A stretch of DNA of 64,000 nt from Sipunculus nudus (Eukaryota; Annelida; Sipuncula; Golfingiida; Sipunculidae). A program made the position numbers and the translations under genes. This document shows, piece by piece, positions 13,176 to 27,734 of the stretch (within the stretch, counting starts at the first letter, position 1; every line of letters begins with the position of its first letter). The notes under the pieces are model-generated. The model ran no database searches. It worked only from the letters and a program-made list of their open reading frames with translations, and had not been told where the DNA came from. Location of the stretch: positions 66,704,659-66,768,658 of the forward strand of contig CM049313.1 of NCBI GenBank assembly GCA_026874595.1. Reading direction: 5' to 3'.

Positions 13176-15472
13176 ATCAACTTACATATAGAATAGTAAA
13201 CTTATATACACATTGTAAGCAAAAAGGTAACATAATATTTACTAGAGATCCCGTTTGGCTGTGATCCAGATTTGACTGTTAGCTGTGGGTTAGGACCAAA
13301 CATTGTTGTAGGCAATCCCATTTTGTTGAGTGGGTCAAGGAACGTTTCTGTGGCTCTGAAAGAAAACCAGTATTTTTTCGTGTTCGGATTCATCTGTGAT
13401 ATATAAACGCCCTCACATAACATAATCTCTCGGAACACACAGACACATACAATATATATATATATATATATATATCATATCAGTGAAAAGACCATACGTG
13501 CGACTTAATTCACGGTTGGTTTTATTAGGGAGGTAAGTTATAAAAAGTGTGAATGCATTCTTTTCACTCAAGGGTGGTCTTAATAGACCTTTAAGACAGG
13601 TTATACTGTATTTGCATGTATTATGGACCCTCGTCTCTTTATTAATTTCAAGTTTGTGCTTTTGTGAAACAATTTGCAGTTATTTGCCCATCGTCCAATT
13701 TTACAAATTTCGGCATTCGAGAACGCAGAGCTATTAAAGCCTGTTTTACTGTAACAATTATTACTTTATAATACAATACCACCAAAGAAGAACACGATAG
13801 AAAGGGTCCAGCACAGACAATTAGGGTCGGTTACTTACGGGCGGAAATAGTCAAAACAACAGATGCCGTGAGCGGACATGGCGCGCTCACTCCGGAGACG
13901 AATCTCCAAAAACAGATCCAGAGATCCATCCTTGGGAATGAAGGGATGAGAGTAGTTGGCTGATGAAGCGGCTGCAGAAAAAAAAACTACTTTTTGGCAT
14001 ATATAAATCATCATGTAATACTTGTTGGTAAACAAACATTATAATGTTATACTTATGGGCATACAAAATTATAACGTTTTACCTGTTGGTATACATAAAT
14101 TAAAACGTTAAACTTGTTTGCATACATAAATTATAAAGTCATACTTGTGTTTGGCTAGATACAATTCACCTGCAAATTTGTCTTTTGTATTCACTGTCTT
14201 AATTTAACTTTTTACAATCAATTATATATATATAATTTTTCTTTTCCTTTACCTAAAAGAGACTTCATATGCCATGAGGGTATTCAACTCCCATGCTTTT
14301 TATTTTTAGGGGATATGTTAGCTGTGATTTAAGGTTACCAACCTTGGTTGATGGCCCTCAGACAGTTCTGCATGCCAGAACCATCCTGTATGCTGTCATA
14401 AGAACACAGTGAGGGGCGCGTCACTCTTCTTGCTAAATGACAGAAAGAAACGATCAATAGACAATACCAAGATTTAATACTAAGATCACAATTACATCAT
14501 AAAATAATAAACTTCTCTCGTTTGTTTGGCGTTTTAACAAATGCAACAAATTTTCAATCTGTGATCCTTTCCCACATTTTTCTCTTCTATTACATTAAAA
14601 ATATATCACGCGCTCACGCGTTATGGCACAAGAGCTAAACGACAATAATTTTATATGTGGTAGAGATGACTGCCACTTTTATGAAGTTACTTACTTTATA
14701 TCAAATTTACCTGTTACCTAACTAGAAGCTTTTATAACAATACTGGTATATCTAAAATAAATGTACATATAACATTTCGAGTAGCTTTAATTCAACTGCC
14801 TTTGTACATTTCCACTTGGTTTTATTCAACCAAAGCTAAAGTTTTTAAAAGTACCGACTGAAGTGTAACAAAACTTGCAAATAACGGCAAAAGGGGTAAA
14901 ACTGTTAGTATTACTGTCATTTCAAACATTCCCTGGTAAAACGGTTTAATAAAGTTCTTCTTACGTGTGGGACACTCCAGCTGGTTGTTCCTGTCTTGCA
15001 GATCTGGGTAGAGTGCACGACAAGCTGCTGTGACGTTCATGCCCAAGAAGCTCTCGCGGCTTTTAGCGAAGAATGCGTCCCTTTTAGCATTGAAAAAGTT
15101 AAAGGCAGCCAGGTTGAGGCTGTTTTCTCTGATAAAACGCTGGATATCAAAGAAGCACCTACAATGGAATATAGAGCATTTTAATACATGCTTATAATTA
15201 TGGTAGCATATAATATCAGGGGCGTAGCCAGGGGGGTTACTGCAGGGAGCCATGCCCCCCCCCCTCCTATTTTACATGTAATAATGAGGAAAAACAATGA
15301 ATATCTGCTAAGAAAATTAAAGTATGACAGTAATTTTGAATATGTGAAAACTGTCTTGTTAAACAGGTGAACTATATTGTTTGTTTTAAGTTAAAACTGT
15401 TACAAAGATATTAAAGTTGGCTGATTCTTGTACACACTCATACACACTCACATATATGTGTGTGTGTATTAT

Positions 15473-15506
<34 letters not shown>

Positions 15507-15571
15507 TGTGTACCAAGAGTCTGATTATTAATTTGACTCCGTGATATATTGTTTAACTTAGACTCACTGGG

Positions 15572-15627
<56 letters not shown>

Positions 15628-18600
15628 CGTGTTCTCATTCAATATTTTGTAGAGGGCTGTTTGTGTATGGTTAAACAACAAATGAAAAATGATCAGGTTA
15701 AATTTGATTTTTTATTGCGTTCCCTTTACAAATAAAAAACACAATGAATGCAAAGGTAAACAATCATATTAAGCACACCTGAAAGCATGTAACACAGAAC
15801 ATGTTGGCAACATCATCATTGAGATAATAATCAGTTTTCTTCATAAAAAAGGGGGAAAAAAAACGATGGTACGTGTGAAACATCTTGAAAGCAATAACGG
15901 TTGCAATCTGCCTAGTAATGTTTTTATCTTTTATTGAATAGGCGGATTTAAGATGAAATACATACAACTTATACTATTGATACTAGTACTCATATACCAC
16001 CATCTGAACATTAAGACCCATTTCTTTTCTTTTTCTCCGCTATTAAAGACCCCAGCACAGCCTTGTTGTCATGGACTGACTATTGTCCATCCGGACTATT
16101 ATTTGTATGCAAGTATGACCAAATATATTCAAGCTGGGCCATCAATTCATATGATATGAACCATTTAATCTTTTAATTTTAGTCATCATAGAAGGTTCAA
16201 GTTCATCAAGATCCCAAGCGCCTCCTATTGTTGGACTGATGGTTGTCCACTGGGACTAAAGCTGATAATTAGAAACTAAGCTTTAATGTGATACCAAAAA
16301 GAGTTAACATTTACATCAATTTGACATGACTAGCTGCCAAGGCATCCAACTATAAATCTCTTGCATTTTTCAACGCGGCTGCCAGACAAGGTGATAGACA
16401 CAGATGTTTATATACACAGGTCATGTGACCTCACACAAAATAGGTGAATTGTGCCTCCTTTTATACCTGGAGCAAGCGCGTCACTGATCCTTTCGCAATT
16501 CTCTGTAACTAAGAGCGTATTGCAGGTTTAATAGGTGACCCAGCACATCGCGAAGATGCATGCCAGCAAAACTACTACTCTGCTGGCTAGGGATTGTGGG
16601 TAAACAAACTCCTTACCCACAATGCACTGGGACTTCCACTTACAACAATAGCGTAGGTATGAAATTTGTGAATGGGCTTATATGGAAACTGAATCATGTT
16701 GGATTAAAGTTATTTCACGGCAAATTACATGCACATATGTGTGTTTATGTGAATCGAAGTAAGAAAAATCTGACAGGTATGCAATCCATTCAGTCGGAAC
16801 AGCATGAAGCTTTTTCTTGTGTTCTGACACAAATTGACTGTGAATTTTGTCGGTTGAGACAAGTAGTCCCAGCAGTCCTCAAAGTCCTCTGGCGAAATGA
16901 TACGGTACCCACCTTTCTGGTCCGGTTTGGCCACATCGCACTCCAAAAGATGCTATGTTTGGATCAATCTCTTGTTCTTGCTCAAAAACCATGTACATGA
17001 ACAGATGGGGGTTGATCGGAGGAAGGTACTCGACTTTCTCGTCTCCTGACGTCATGCTGGGCGCACGGGAATTGACGTACAGCCAGTGCACGACCGGTCT
17101 CTCAGCCGTGCCAACGTTTGGTATATTCAGAGAAACGTCGACTATTATGAATGTGTACAATTTCTCTGAAAAAAAGAACATATAATGGAATAATAAAAAT
17201 TAATGAAAATGCGTATTGAAGCACAAAATATTTGTTATCAGAGATATTGAAATTAATACAAGTTTGCAAAACAAAATCAACACTAGTCACATTGCTGTAT
17301 GTTTACTGATCATAGTTAGGTTCATTAAGCGGCACATGGCGCATGACGTCATAATGGTCTGTGATGTCATGCAATGAAACGGGCGCTTATTAAACCTGTA
17401 GGAAAACAAGTATGTCAAATCCATTGATCTACCAATTTACACTCAAAAGTGTTACATGCTATTGTAAAATCAAGGGAATCACTCTCCAGACACACACGCG
17501 CCTATACAGGCAGATTCGATCTAAAAGACCCGTGTAAAGGCAAAGTCTGTGTATAGACACCTTAAGTTAGAGAAGTCTACCTTGTTTGTAAAGGCATGTT
17601 CTGAACTGTGTTTAAAAGATATAAACATAAAATATTTAACCACCTATCTATATTAGATGTAACCGTACAATTGTAAAGTGTATTAAGCTATCTATTATCG
17701 CAATTCTCTTACTTGGGTCTCCATCTTGAAGCGAGACTATTGGTTTCTCATTCTGAAACCTGTGCATGTAGATCCCGTCTCTCCAGTGAAAAGGGTCCAG
17801 CATAGTCACAGATGGTCTGAAAAGATTAACACACATCATTCAATTAGGTTAGAGAAATAACAACATTAATGTATGACTATCCGACCTGTAATATAGTGAA
17901 TGTCCTTTAGGTGTTTAGTGATACCTGTTTAAGACCACCTATGTGACTGGCAAAAAGTGGTGTCAATTCACAGGTCTTATAAGACAGGCCAGTTATAACC
18001 AATGTCAGCGCTTTCAGTTCACTCAAAGGTGGCCTTAATAGACAGAAGGTCTTTCAGACAGGTTCAATTATATTCATTTTCGAAAGAATAAAACAAATTT
18101 CAATCTTATTTCTGCTTATTTTTTTAATACACTAAGAATAAATTTATCATAAAACATATGTTTTGTTAGAAAAGCTGAGCCAAGCATTTCATCCATTGAG
18201 ACTAGAGTTTAACATAGGATTAATATGGACTCGTTTATTTGCTAGTGTACAATTCACTATCCTAGTAGAGAAGATATTATCCTATGACAAATAAACCATA
18301 CGGATACCATGTGAATGTATAATATACATATTATAGATTTTTTTTGTAAAAAGTTTGCCCCTCTGAAAGCACCTGGTATTGTATATGTATAAATGGTATA
18401 CTTTTTTATCACATTTACGCCTTTCTATGACCTAATTAAATTTGCTCCCCTCTTTCTAGTGACAAACCCGCGTGTTTTCTTATCAAAGACTCTTTATATA
18501 GCGTCGTGTGCCATATAAACACGAAGTAATACGCATATGCCGGAAATTAAAAAAATGTGAAATTAATTTATTGCATGCAGGTAAGAAGACGCGATATAAA

Positions 18601-21600
18601 AGACGTCGCATTTCATGGTAGGAGACATCAGCGATGTTCTTTTATGAAAGAAAGTCACATATTTTTTTTTCAAAATATGGCATTTGTTTGTTTACTTACG
18701 GGTAGTGAAAATCTCTGCAGCAATAGTTGGTGAAGCTGACTTTATTAGGGACACGGAACAAAACGTCCAAATAACTTTTCATCTGTCCACCCGTGGGCAA
18801 CGCCGGCTGCTGCAGTCTGTTCCGCACTGAAACAAATACCTTGAGACTGAAATATCAACATATTTCCTGGCATAATAATACCAGTCTTTTCTTTATCATT
18901 GGTTTCTTCGAGTAGGGTACCACGTGTCAAAATCTCTGCCGATATAAGTTTGACTGAGGCGTCAGAAACTGAGTAGTTTAACACGGTTAAACATCGCTAC
19001 GACAGATACAAGCTGAACTTTTAATAATAATAATACATGTACAGTGGGTTTGTAAACATGTAGTAGCAGTTGCATTAAAACCAATTAGGTCTGAAAATTA
19101 AAAACATGTTACTTTTTAGTATATGCATGGTACCAGTTATATGATTACTGCTTACACTACAAAACTTGAACTATTTATTATCAATATTAACTGTCATTCA
19201 TATAAAACAGCCCACATTTTTGTTAAACTTGCAACATCCACTAGGAGCTTGGTGTTCCTAACTAAGGTATACACTTACTTTCATCCATGGCTCCAAGGCA
19301 GAATTTCTTAGCCATTTCGTTTTTCCTTGCCTCCTTGGAACAGAACATGAATTCCTTGGCCCTCTGGAGAGCTTTGAGCATGTGGGAAAACGCCATCATT
19401 TCCTTTGTTCCCTTTTGCATCATCATCTTCATCATCTCCTTCATCTTCGTCATCTTCATCGTCATGTTAGCGGTGTCCATGTCATCAGGCATGCTCATGT
19501 TGAACAGCTTTGCTAACATTTCCTTCAAAGCATCCATATCTTTATCGTCATCGCCCATTCCCATCATGCTTTTCAATCCCATCATACTCTCCATTCCCAT
19601 CATGCCATCGAAGTTTGACATGTCTGACATCTCGCTCATGGCTTGCATGATCATTTTCATCATCATCATTCTTATCATTTCTCCTTTCTTCTCCATCATT
19701 GGGTCTTTATCCTTCATGTCCATATCACCGCTCATCAGCTTCATTGCCATCATCATTTTCTTCTTATCATCACCCATACCCATCATTCCAGGTGACATCA
19801 TCTTCTCCGAGATCATGGATTTAGCCAGCACCATCATCTTCAGCATATCTAGTCCGTTTTTATTTTTCTTCCCCATCATGCCTTTTCCCATCATGATCTT
19901 CATCAGCTCCGGCATGTCATCCTCACCTCCCATCATAACGTCACCGTCCATCATCTTATCCATCATTTTCTTCATTATGTCTTTGCTGTCCCCGCTCATG
20001 GAGTCTTGCTTGCTCGTCAAGCATTTATACACAGCCATTTTGAGCATGTCCATGTCGGCTTTCCCCATGAACATTTTAGACATCATCATTAACTTCATCA
20101 TGTCCATCATCTTCATCATCTTCATCTGGTTCTGTGTTTTCTCGTCCATCATGTCCAGAGCGTCTCCCATGCAGTCTTTCCCCACGGTCTCCATGGTTTT
20201 CTTTTTCAGCTCAGAGACGACTTTTCTGATCATCATCATTACCTTGGCTTCAGTCATTCCAGTCAGGCCAACAATAGGATGATCAATGTATTCTTTCATC
20301 TTATCCAGGTCAATCATCGGCATGTCCTCCTCCATCTTCTTTTTATCATCATCCCCTCCCATCATCTTCTTGTGGCCATCGGCTGCTACTGAGACCGTTA
20401 CTGCCGCCAACATGGCTGAAAATAATTAACATAGGTACATGTAACCAAAATGTTTAAGACCAGTAAGAAGAGATCACTGTGTGAAATATCATTTTCCAAT
20501 TGGTTTTAGTTTTTTTATGTTTTTTTTTATCTAAGTGTCTAATGTTGTTACTTAGAATTCATTTTCTTTTGTCTATGTACTTGTACATGTGTCTGTTCAC
20601 GGTGACTTTCAGTTAAAAGCTTTATCGGTCGCAGAAAAACAAGAAAAGATATAAGATTTTACGGAGTTTATTCGAAGCCAGATAGATGTAAAGGTAGCAT
20701 CATCATTTGGCGAAGGACAGTTGGATAAGGTGACTTTAGCCGTAGAAAATACGATTGATTAATATTGCTTAGACGAAATGTAAATGGATTTTACCATCTG
20801 TTGCTATTATGTCTCAGAAACAAATGTGTGATTATAAAATTTATTTTTTATTGAGTTGTTACAGATGTCCTTTTTTTTGTGTGACACGGGCGTAACTCAT
20901 GTTGTAGCGGCCTCGCCTGGCCGGGTGTTGCACTCTCAGTTTAAACCGTACTGGTTGAACTCTCGCTGTCATGCTAGTCTGGGGCTTCCTCGCCTGGCCG
21001 AGCCGGGCCGGCTCACGTGTGAACCCCTACATGTATAGACACAGCGTTCTTTTTCTAGATGTTTCCTGTAATGCGTATTTACTGTGTATCATGTAAGATT
21101 CTTTGGATTGTTCGAGAAATGGAAGGTTCTCGACTGGAGGTGAGAAGTTATAAATAGGGGGCTGTGTTTTAGAGCCCAGAGAGAGGTGAGAGAATATTCA
21201 AGCGGACATAGAAGAGTGGGACCTTTTCTGATACATGCAGCAGAAAGAGATTTTCTTCAAATTTATGACGGATTTTATGTAGTCTTCAGTTTGCCTTTCG
21301 GATCACTGGCAGGATTTCAGTTTTGGATAACAGTAGACTGGTTTTGTAATTACATTGGACTGTTATTCTCCGAGAATATTTGTGTGAGCTGTTCATCCGG
21401 CTTATAAATTTTAAAGGACTTATCGCTGTGACAGTGGTGGTATCAAGGTACTGTGCACTTTGTTTATTTTACTGTGTAATTGTATTGATTTGCTGTTATA
21501 CTGCTGTTGTACTGTGTAATTGTATTGATCAAGTGTATTGTAATGTAAGGGTTGTTTTAAGAATAAATTATAGTTATTTGTTAAAATAAAAACACTGACT

Positions 21601-24600
21601 TCTTTCTTCATTCCCCTAGACATTTCACGCTGCCTAGTGTTACAGAATCTGATTTTTTTTCTCCATTACAAAGTTTATGTTCATCACGCATACGTGATCT
21701 GTTGATATTAGGTTCAGTAACAGTGTTGATTTGCATACTATGATAATAACCATCCTTCAGATCTATTAAAGATGAATTTAGAATATTTATTTTTTTTTAC
21801 AAATAGACATTTTAGATTGAAATCAAAAGTTTTATAGACAATTAATAGACAAACATCCATAATAACATGGAATGTTTCCACATGGGGCAGTTTTGAAATT
21901 CATGTTGTAATATGCGTTAAGTTTAAACAAAGTCAGTCTCTATGACATTTATCTTAGAAAAAGATGAACAAAAAATGAGCAAATTCCAAAATTAAAATTT
22001 GTGATAATAGTCTGTTTAATATGTCAATGTAAATAATCATAAAAGATGCTGAAGACTATGAATTTTTTCCGCGTATCCTTAATTATTGCCTCTTCTAATT
22101 TTTACATGATAATATTTATCCCTTCATCTGGTGCAGCAAGTAAATATTTCAAGCATGTGTACTGAAGCATAAAAATGTAATCAAAATATCTAAAACAAAT
22201 TCTTGTATATTGCTGTCAAACTATGCAGAAAAGAATCAACTATCATGAATGTGGTATTTCTGGGCTTTCGGTTCGAGCATGCGCAGTAGGTGTATTACAC
22301 AAGTGTGCCTGGATGAACATGTGACGCGGGGAAAGGTACACACCCTTTGAATACAAACTAAGTATGTCCTCAAATATCCTTTTGGGCGCCAAGCTGGTCA
22401 CCTGCAAAGGCCTGAACACATTCCGAGGACCAGTTCTGGTTACAGATTGTTTGCACCAAATATATGCACACCACTAAATATAAATTCACTATGGGTGACC
22501 TTTGCTGAACTTTAAGTCCGTGAGGGTATATTATTATAGGACCAAGAACTAAGTCAATAGATGGACAGTATAGACGAACCTCTATTCTTACACAATTTAC
22601 TCACTCTTTTTGCTTGTTAGGAGAGAAAGAGAGCGGGAGAGGGAGAGCGACTTTTTTTGTTTAATTATAGATTTTTTCTCTGGAAATCCAAATTAATCTC
22701 CCAATTCTATTCTGATTTTTATTCCATCCTCTTAAATTAACATGACGCTCCGATTCACTGAGAAAGGCTCCAGTATAACTGGATGCTATATGAAAGTGGA
22801 GAGAAGAAACTACTCTTACAAGAAGAAGGGCGTTAGCAAATTGGACAGATATGAAACAGATACTGGGCGTTAGCATACTGGACATATATGAAATAGTTAT
22901 AGGGCGTCCGCAAATTTGGAAGATATAGAACAGACACAGTTTAAAAACAGGGGCAATAGATGTACTTAGAATACACAGTAGTGACACTGTCTGTTGAAAA
23001 TTGAAATCTGGAGAAGGGAATCTGTAGAAGGCAATTATTGTGATATTTTGATAGATAGGGCTCAATATGAACGCAAGAAGTAAAAAAAAAATAACAAGAA
23101 GAAGGCTGCGGGATTGCGAGTTCATATAATTAAATTCTGTTTATAAGGTTAAGTGTGCATGTATTCCAATTATATATTCACATGACGAGCCAGTTTAGCA
23201 TTCCTACCGTGTATATGTGAAGGAATATCTTATTCTTTTTTTTGTGCCAAGGTACGTCTTCTCAGGAGCGAACCATGAATACAATGCGCATTCGTAGTCT
23301 AAAACCTGATGTTTATTGAATCGGTGCTGTAGACGCTAATAATAATACCCACTATGACTGAAAAAAATAATTGTATCCCATATGTTTATTATAATACTAA
23401 TTATGACTAAGAATATGACTGTTTCCGCCCTTCCATGGCATTTAACGCAATGGGAAGGCACTATCTGATTGATCAATTGACTCACTGCAGTGTTACTGAT
23501 CGTCATAATACATTCCCATGAATCATGAGTCATATAAAGCAACGGCTAATAATAAATGTGACCGCAAATATATGAAAATGTATTTTAATTCTATAAATGC
23601 TGTCAGCATAGCGGGCGATTCAAGGAGAGAAATCCAGTTTGTGAGAGCTATTGAGCTGTGATTCACTCAGCCACACCCAGATATGATTTATCAGGCAAGT
23701 AAGACTTTTTCATAATGTACATTTCGTCAGTCTGTTGACTACGGGATTATACCGAAAAGTCTGGACAATTATTTATATATTAATTATTATGTAATTTCAT
23801 ACGACAACTCGCAGTGACGCCTCCTTGCAGGTAAATGTGATACGACCTTACAGGATCAAGGATTGTTAGTTTAAGCATCGGCACGTTTTATTTCATAATG
23901 AATCACTTGAGCAAAATGGTCATATCAGTCACGGTTATCGAGGGGTTACCGTATCTGGCTATACTGAGGCCTTACACTGAGGGTCTGGGTTCGAACCTAA
24001 AAATGGCAGATATTGGTCCATTTTCAATTCAGGACCTGTTTATGTAAATAGGTGAAATGGGTAAAGAACATACCAACAGAAAAAGATAAAACTGTGGGAA
24101 TACTGCATAAACATGTATACTAAATAATATTGTTTCACGTGAAGTACAAACGGGCAAAACAATCTCTAGTTCAACCGAACATATATTTACCATATCCGAT
24201 GTGTTCGGATAAAAGAAGTTCAACCATTAATATTTTAACATGATAAAATTAATATGTATTGATATTTCTTTAATATTTGGCCTTGTAAAATTACTGGTTA
24301 AGCGAGAACAAGATATCACTACGCCCGCTGGTCTGCTGATGCGTGATTTCTGCAATGGGTCATGGCACGTTAAATAATCTGACAATAGCCGGGCGCGGCT
24401 GACCACGGGAGTCCTATGCACACGGCAGGTAAGCCGGTGTCAGTATAACAAAAGCTTTACAGCCCCTGCCCGATCAGGCCCCGGGCCACTTGAATAAAGT
24501 GTTGTACATTTTTGCCTTATGAATCTGAACTTCGGCTGAGTCATTCCCTGGCTGACTGACAGACTGACTGAAAGTGAAGTCGGTGCTCGAGCCAGTCACA

Positions 24601-27600
24601 TGTCTCCGGACAATCCGGCCGTTACTGGCTCCCTCAGCAAGGACAAGGTTTGACGGATTGAGTCAGTATAAAGTTTTATATTTAAGGCAAAAATAGAAGA
24701 CATTGATAGAGTTGCAGATCGTAGTGAGAGAGGTGGAGGAAGCCGGAGACCCCGGAGAGAACCGCCGGATCGAATCTGGTTCGCCATTGGAGAAGGCCGA
24801 GCGTTTTACCGCTCAGCTGTCCAGGCCCCCTATGTCATTCTCTGTCACAACTGATTCATTATAATATTATATCTTGTTGGTAGTTTTAAATAAAATATAA
24901 TAATTACTTTCCAGAGCAGCACTTAAAATCAGTTAGAATAGATGTACGTATGTATGTATTTAACAGGGTGAAAGCACAAACGCGATCGATCACATGTCTC
25001 GCACAGTCTAGCATTCCACCCACTTCGCCAATGAAACCAGTAAAAAGGGAAAAAAAAGATCAGTTGGAACACTTTTACTTTTAAATGTACAATCCCATTC
25101 ACCCACTCTTTCTGTTTAAATATGTGTATATATATATGTGCGTGTGTGTGTGTCAATTTCTGTGTGTGTAGATCCGTAGTACAGTGGTGTGCATAATTTT
25201 AAATAAAATTAGAAAAAATATTAAGTCTCAGTCAGGAAATCCTCGGTAATCCTCGACATGCATTTTTTATTAAGAAGGTATTTAAAAGCATAAAAAAGGC
25301 ATCGGGTTGTTCACTCCTATTTCCTTAATCAAAACAACTCAAATATAAAGTAGCTTTACCTAGTAATAAAATGGAAAAAAAGGATAACTATATGTATTTA
25401 TTATTTTAACTGCTGACACGACTTCAAATAAGCCAAATTTAAAAGCTGATTGAAACTTGCGATATCAAGTGTAAATGTGACTCCCTGTGCTTTTGGGAAA
25501 ATTCTGTGTTGTCGGAGGGGATTTAGCAAATCGGCTCCAGCTTAGTAATGTTTATTCGGCAGTCAATTTTGGATAGGTGCATTGAACCACACACATGTAC
25601 AATGGCACTTGCTAGAACGTGCTCACCCCAGGTGGGACGAGTCACACCCTACTTTAATGTGTATGTTAGATATAGGATTCTTTTGAAAAGGATTCTTTTG
25701 TTATAGCCTAGCCAAATGCTACCCCTTGGACGTTCGTTCGAGGTGTGAACTCTTCCGTGAGATTAAGAAAATGGCTTATAAATCAGTTAAAAGGGAAGTC
25801 ATTGTAATGCATCAATGTATGAGAACATATAATTTCCGATCTTCGGCTCAGAGGCGATTAACACAATATATTCACCGGGTGGTCGATATTTTAGCACCAT
25901 GAAACCCATCCCCGGTCACCTATCCAACCAACTTTCCAAATAATGAAACATGGTTCCCTTAATTTATCTGTCTATCCATATAAAATTTGTTATTATCACC
26001 TCTATATAAGACTTAAAACAAATTTCAAATTTTTCTCTTTGGCCCTTTCCACTCACGCATTTATTTAGCACTAGTTATACTTGTAATATCGCTCACCCAA
26101 TGAATACATTGTGTCAAGCACATGAGCTTCGGCTGTATACCACGTACGTCTACCGGGATGGAAATTCGAAGCAAGCCATATTTTCAAGGTTTGTAACTGA
26201 ACATCTGGGTCTGCCAAGGCTGAACATTTACCTGACCCGAAACAAAATTTAACAAGACAAGGCATTTTTATTTAAAACACTTTTTTCATTTATATGTTTC
26301 AAAGAAGTTATGTATTACTCGGTTTAGTACTAGAATTATTTTTCTACTCTGTAACGGCTTAACCCATTGGGGGTCCCTCACATATGAGAATTAACTAAAT
26401 CATTCATTTACTGCGCTACAACAAATCAACACACGCTGTGAAAATTATAACTGGCTCAGGTGGGACGCTAACCATACTGTGACGGACCTCCCGTGAATAG
26501 ACTACAAAAACAACTGCTGCTACTACTACCAATACTACTACTCAGACTACTTGGGAGAAGAAGGAAAGAAGTCGTAGATGAGAACTAATTCAAAGAAAAT
26601 GTGTTAATATTACGAATCAAGACCAAGATAAAACACTCAAGGCTTAAAGTAAAAATTTCTCAAACACATACGGCTTTAATAGGCCTAAAGTGAAAATTTC
26701 TCTGATATATATGTTTATTGTGACAATAACCTTCCAACCGCGAAAAATGGGATGGGCTCCATCCTGCAAGCACTAATATAGAGTACTCATTCACCTTGTT
26801 CCTACGTGGCCCTAGTGCGATGAGCGCAACATTACAATTACAATCGTCAAGACAATTCTTTTATCCTTCAGCAAATGCTTTGTCAAGAAACTGCAGCGTC
26901 ATAGTTCTACAAGCTTGATATTGTGAAGCCTATACTACGGTAACTTGTTCTATTCCGCTGATGGCCAGGGGAATATCAGTGAACAGTTTCTATTCATGAG
27001 CTTCAGACCCACTGTTTACTTCTTGCCTTACACGTATTTGCTAAACGCACACTGTCTGTAAAGCGCACTGTTATGATTACTCATGATGGGCAGGGCTGTT
27101 CTGGCATGCATTCTGCGTGATTCAGACTGCGGTCTACACATAGACTTTTTTTCTCACTTGGACTTTTTATCTTAAACATCATTCTCCTTTAGGACGCATG
27201 ATAATACTAAGCGCAGGTATATAAACGAAGCAAAGACTAGATATATCCCGTCTTGAATGAAGAAAACATTATCAGGGTGTTAATTGTATTCCGGGTATAT
27301 GACAGAATAGGGGGTAGCACTTGTCTTAACAGTTATGGTGGAGCATTTTTGTGAACCATACATCCAACAAGTGTGATAACCTGGGAGCACTGTAAAGTTA
27401 AAAGATACAGAACACTCATCACAAGAGCAGAGTTATAACACGGTGGTGTCCTAGTGATTGTGTCGGCACACGCTCAACAGCAAGAACAGTGTGAATGTAG
27501 AGTAAATAGTCCTGTAACAAGGACTTCCCATACAGATATGGAAAGATTATAACTGTACCTTATCAATCGTGGTTGAGCATAATCTAGTGGTTAAATCGCT

Positions 27601-27669
27601 AGACATGGTTTTTTTTTATAATTTTGGTTGGAGGTGACATCCTCCGTTTTTTAATGCTAGTTAAACTAC

Positions 27670-27734
<65 letters not shown>

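Noticed and set aside
16560-17000. 146-codon plus-strand frame
   Set aside because: Its 3' part is antisense to PEBP exon 5; no independent support.
19287-20282. 331-codon plus-strand open frame opposite the Met-rich exon
   Set aside because: Antisense of ATG/AAG/GAT-rich codons rarely gives stops; it has no splice context or motif and is explained by the Met bias of the real exon.
22661-23125. 154-codon minus-strand frame with a hydrophobic start
   Set aside because: Overlaps the 37 bp minisatellite and has no sister exons or motif; the hydrophobic character follows from AT-rich composition.
24600-24835. Functional tRNA gene
   Set aside because: A and B boxes are present but the cloverleaf arms do not pair well and a SINE body follows; likewise for 27900-27985 and 30012-30095.
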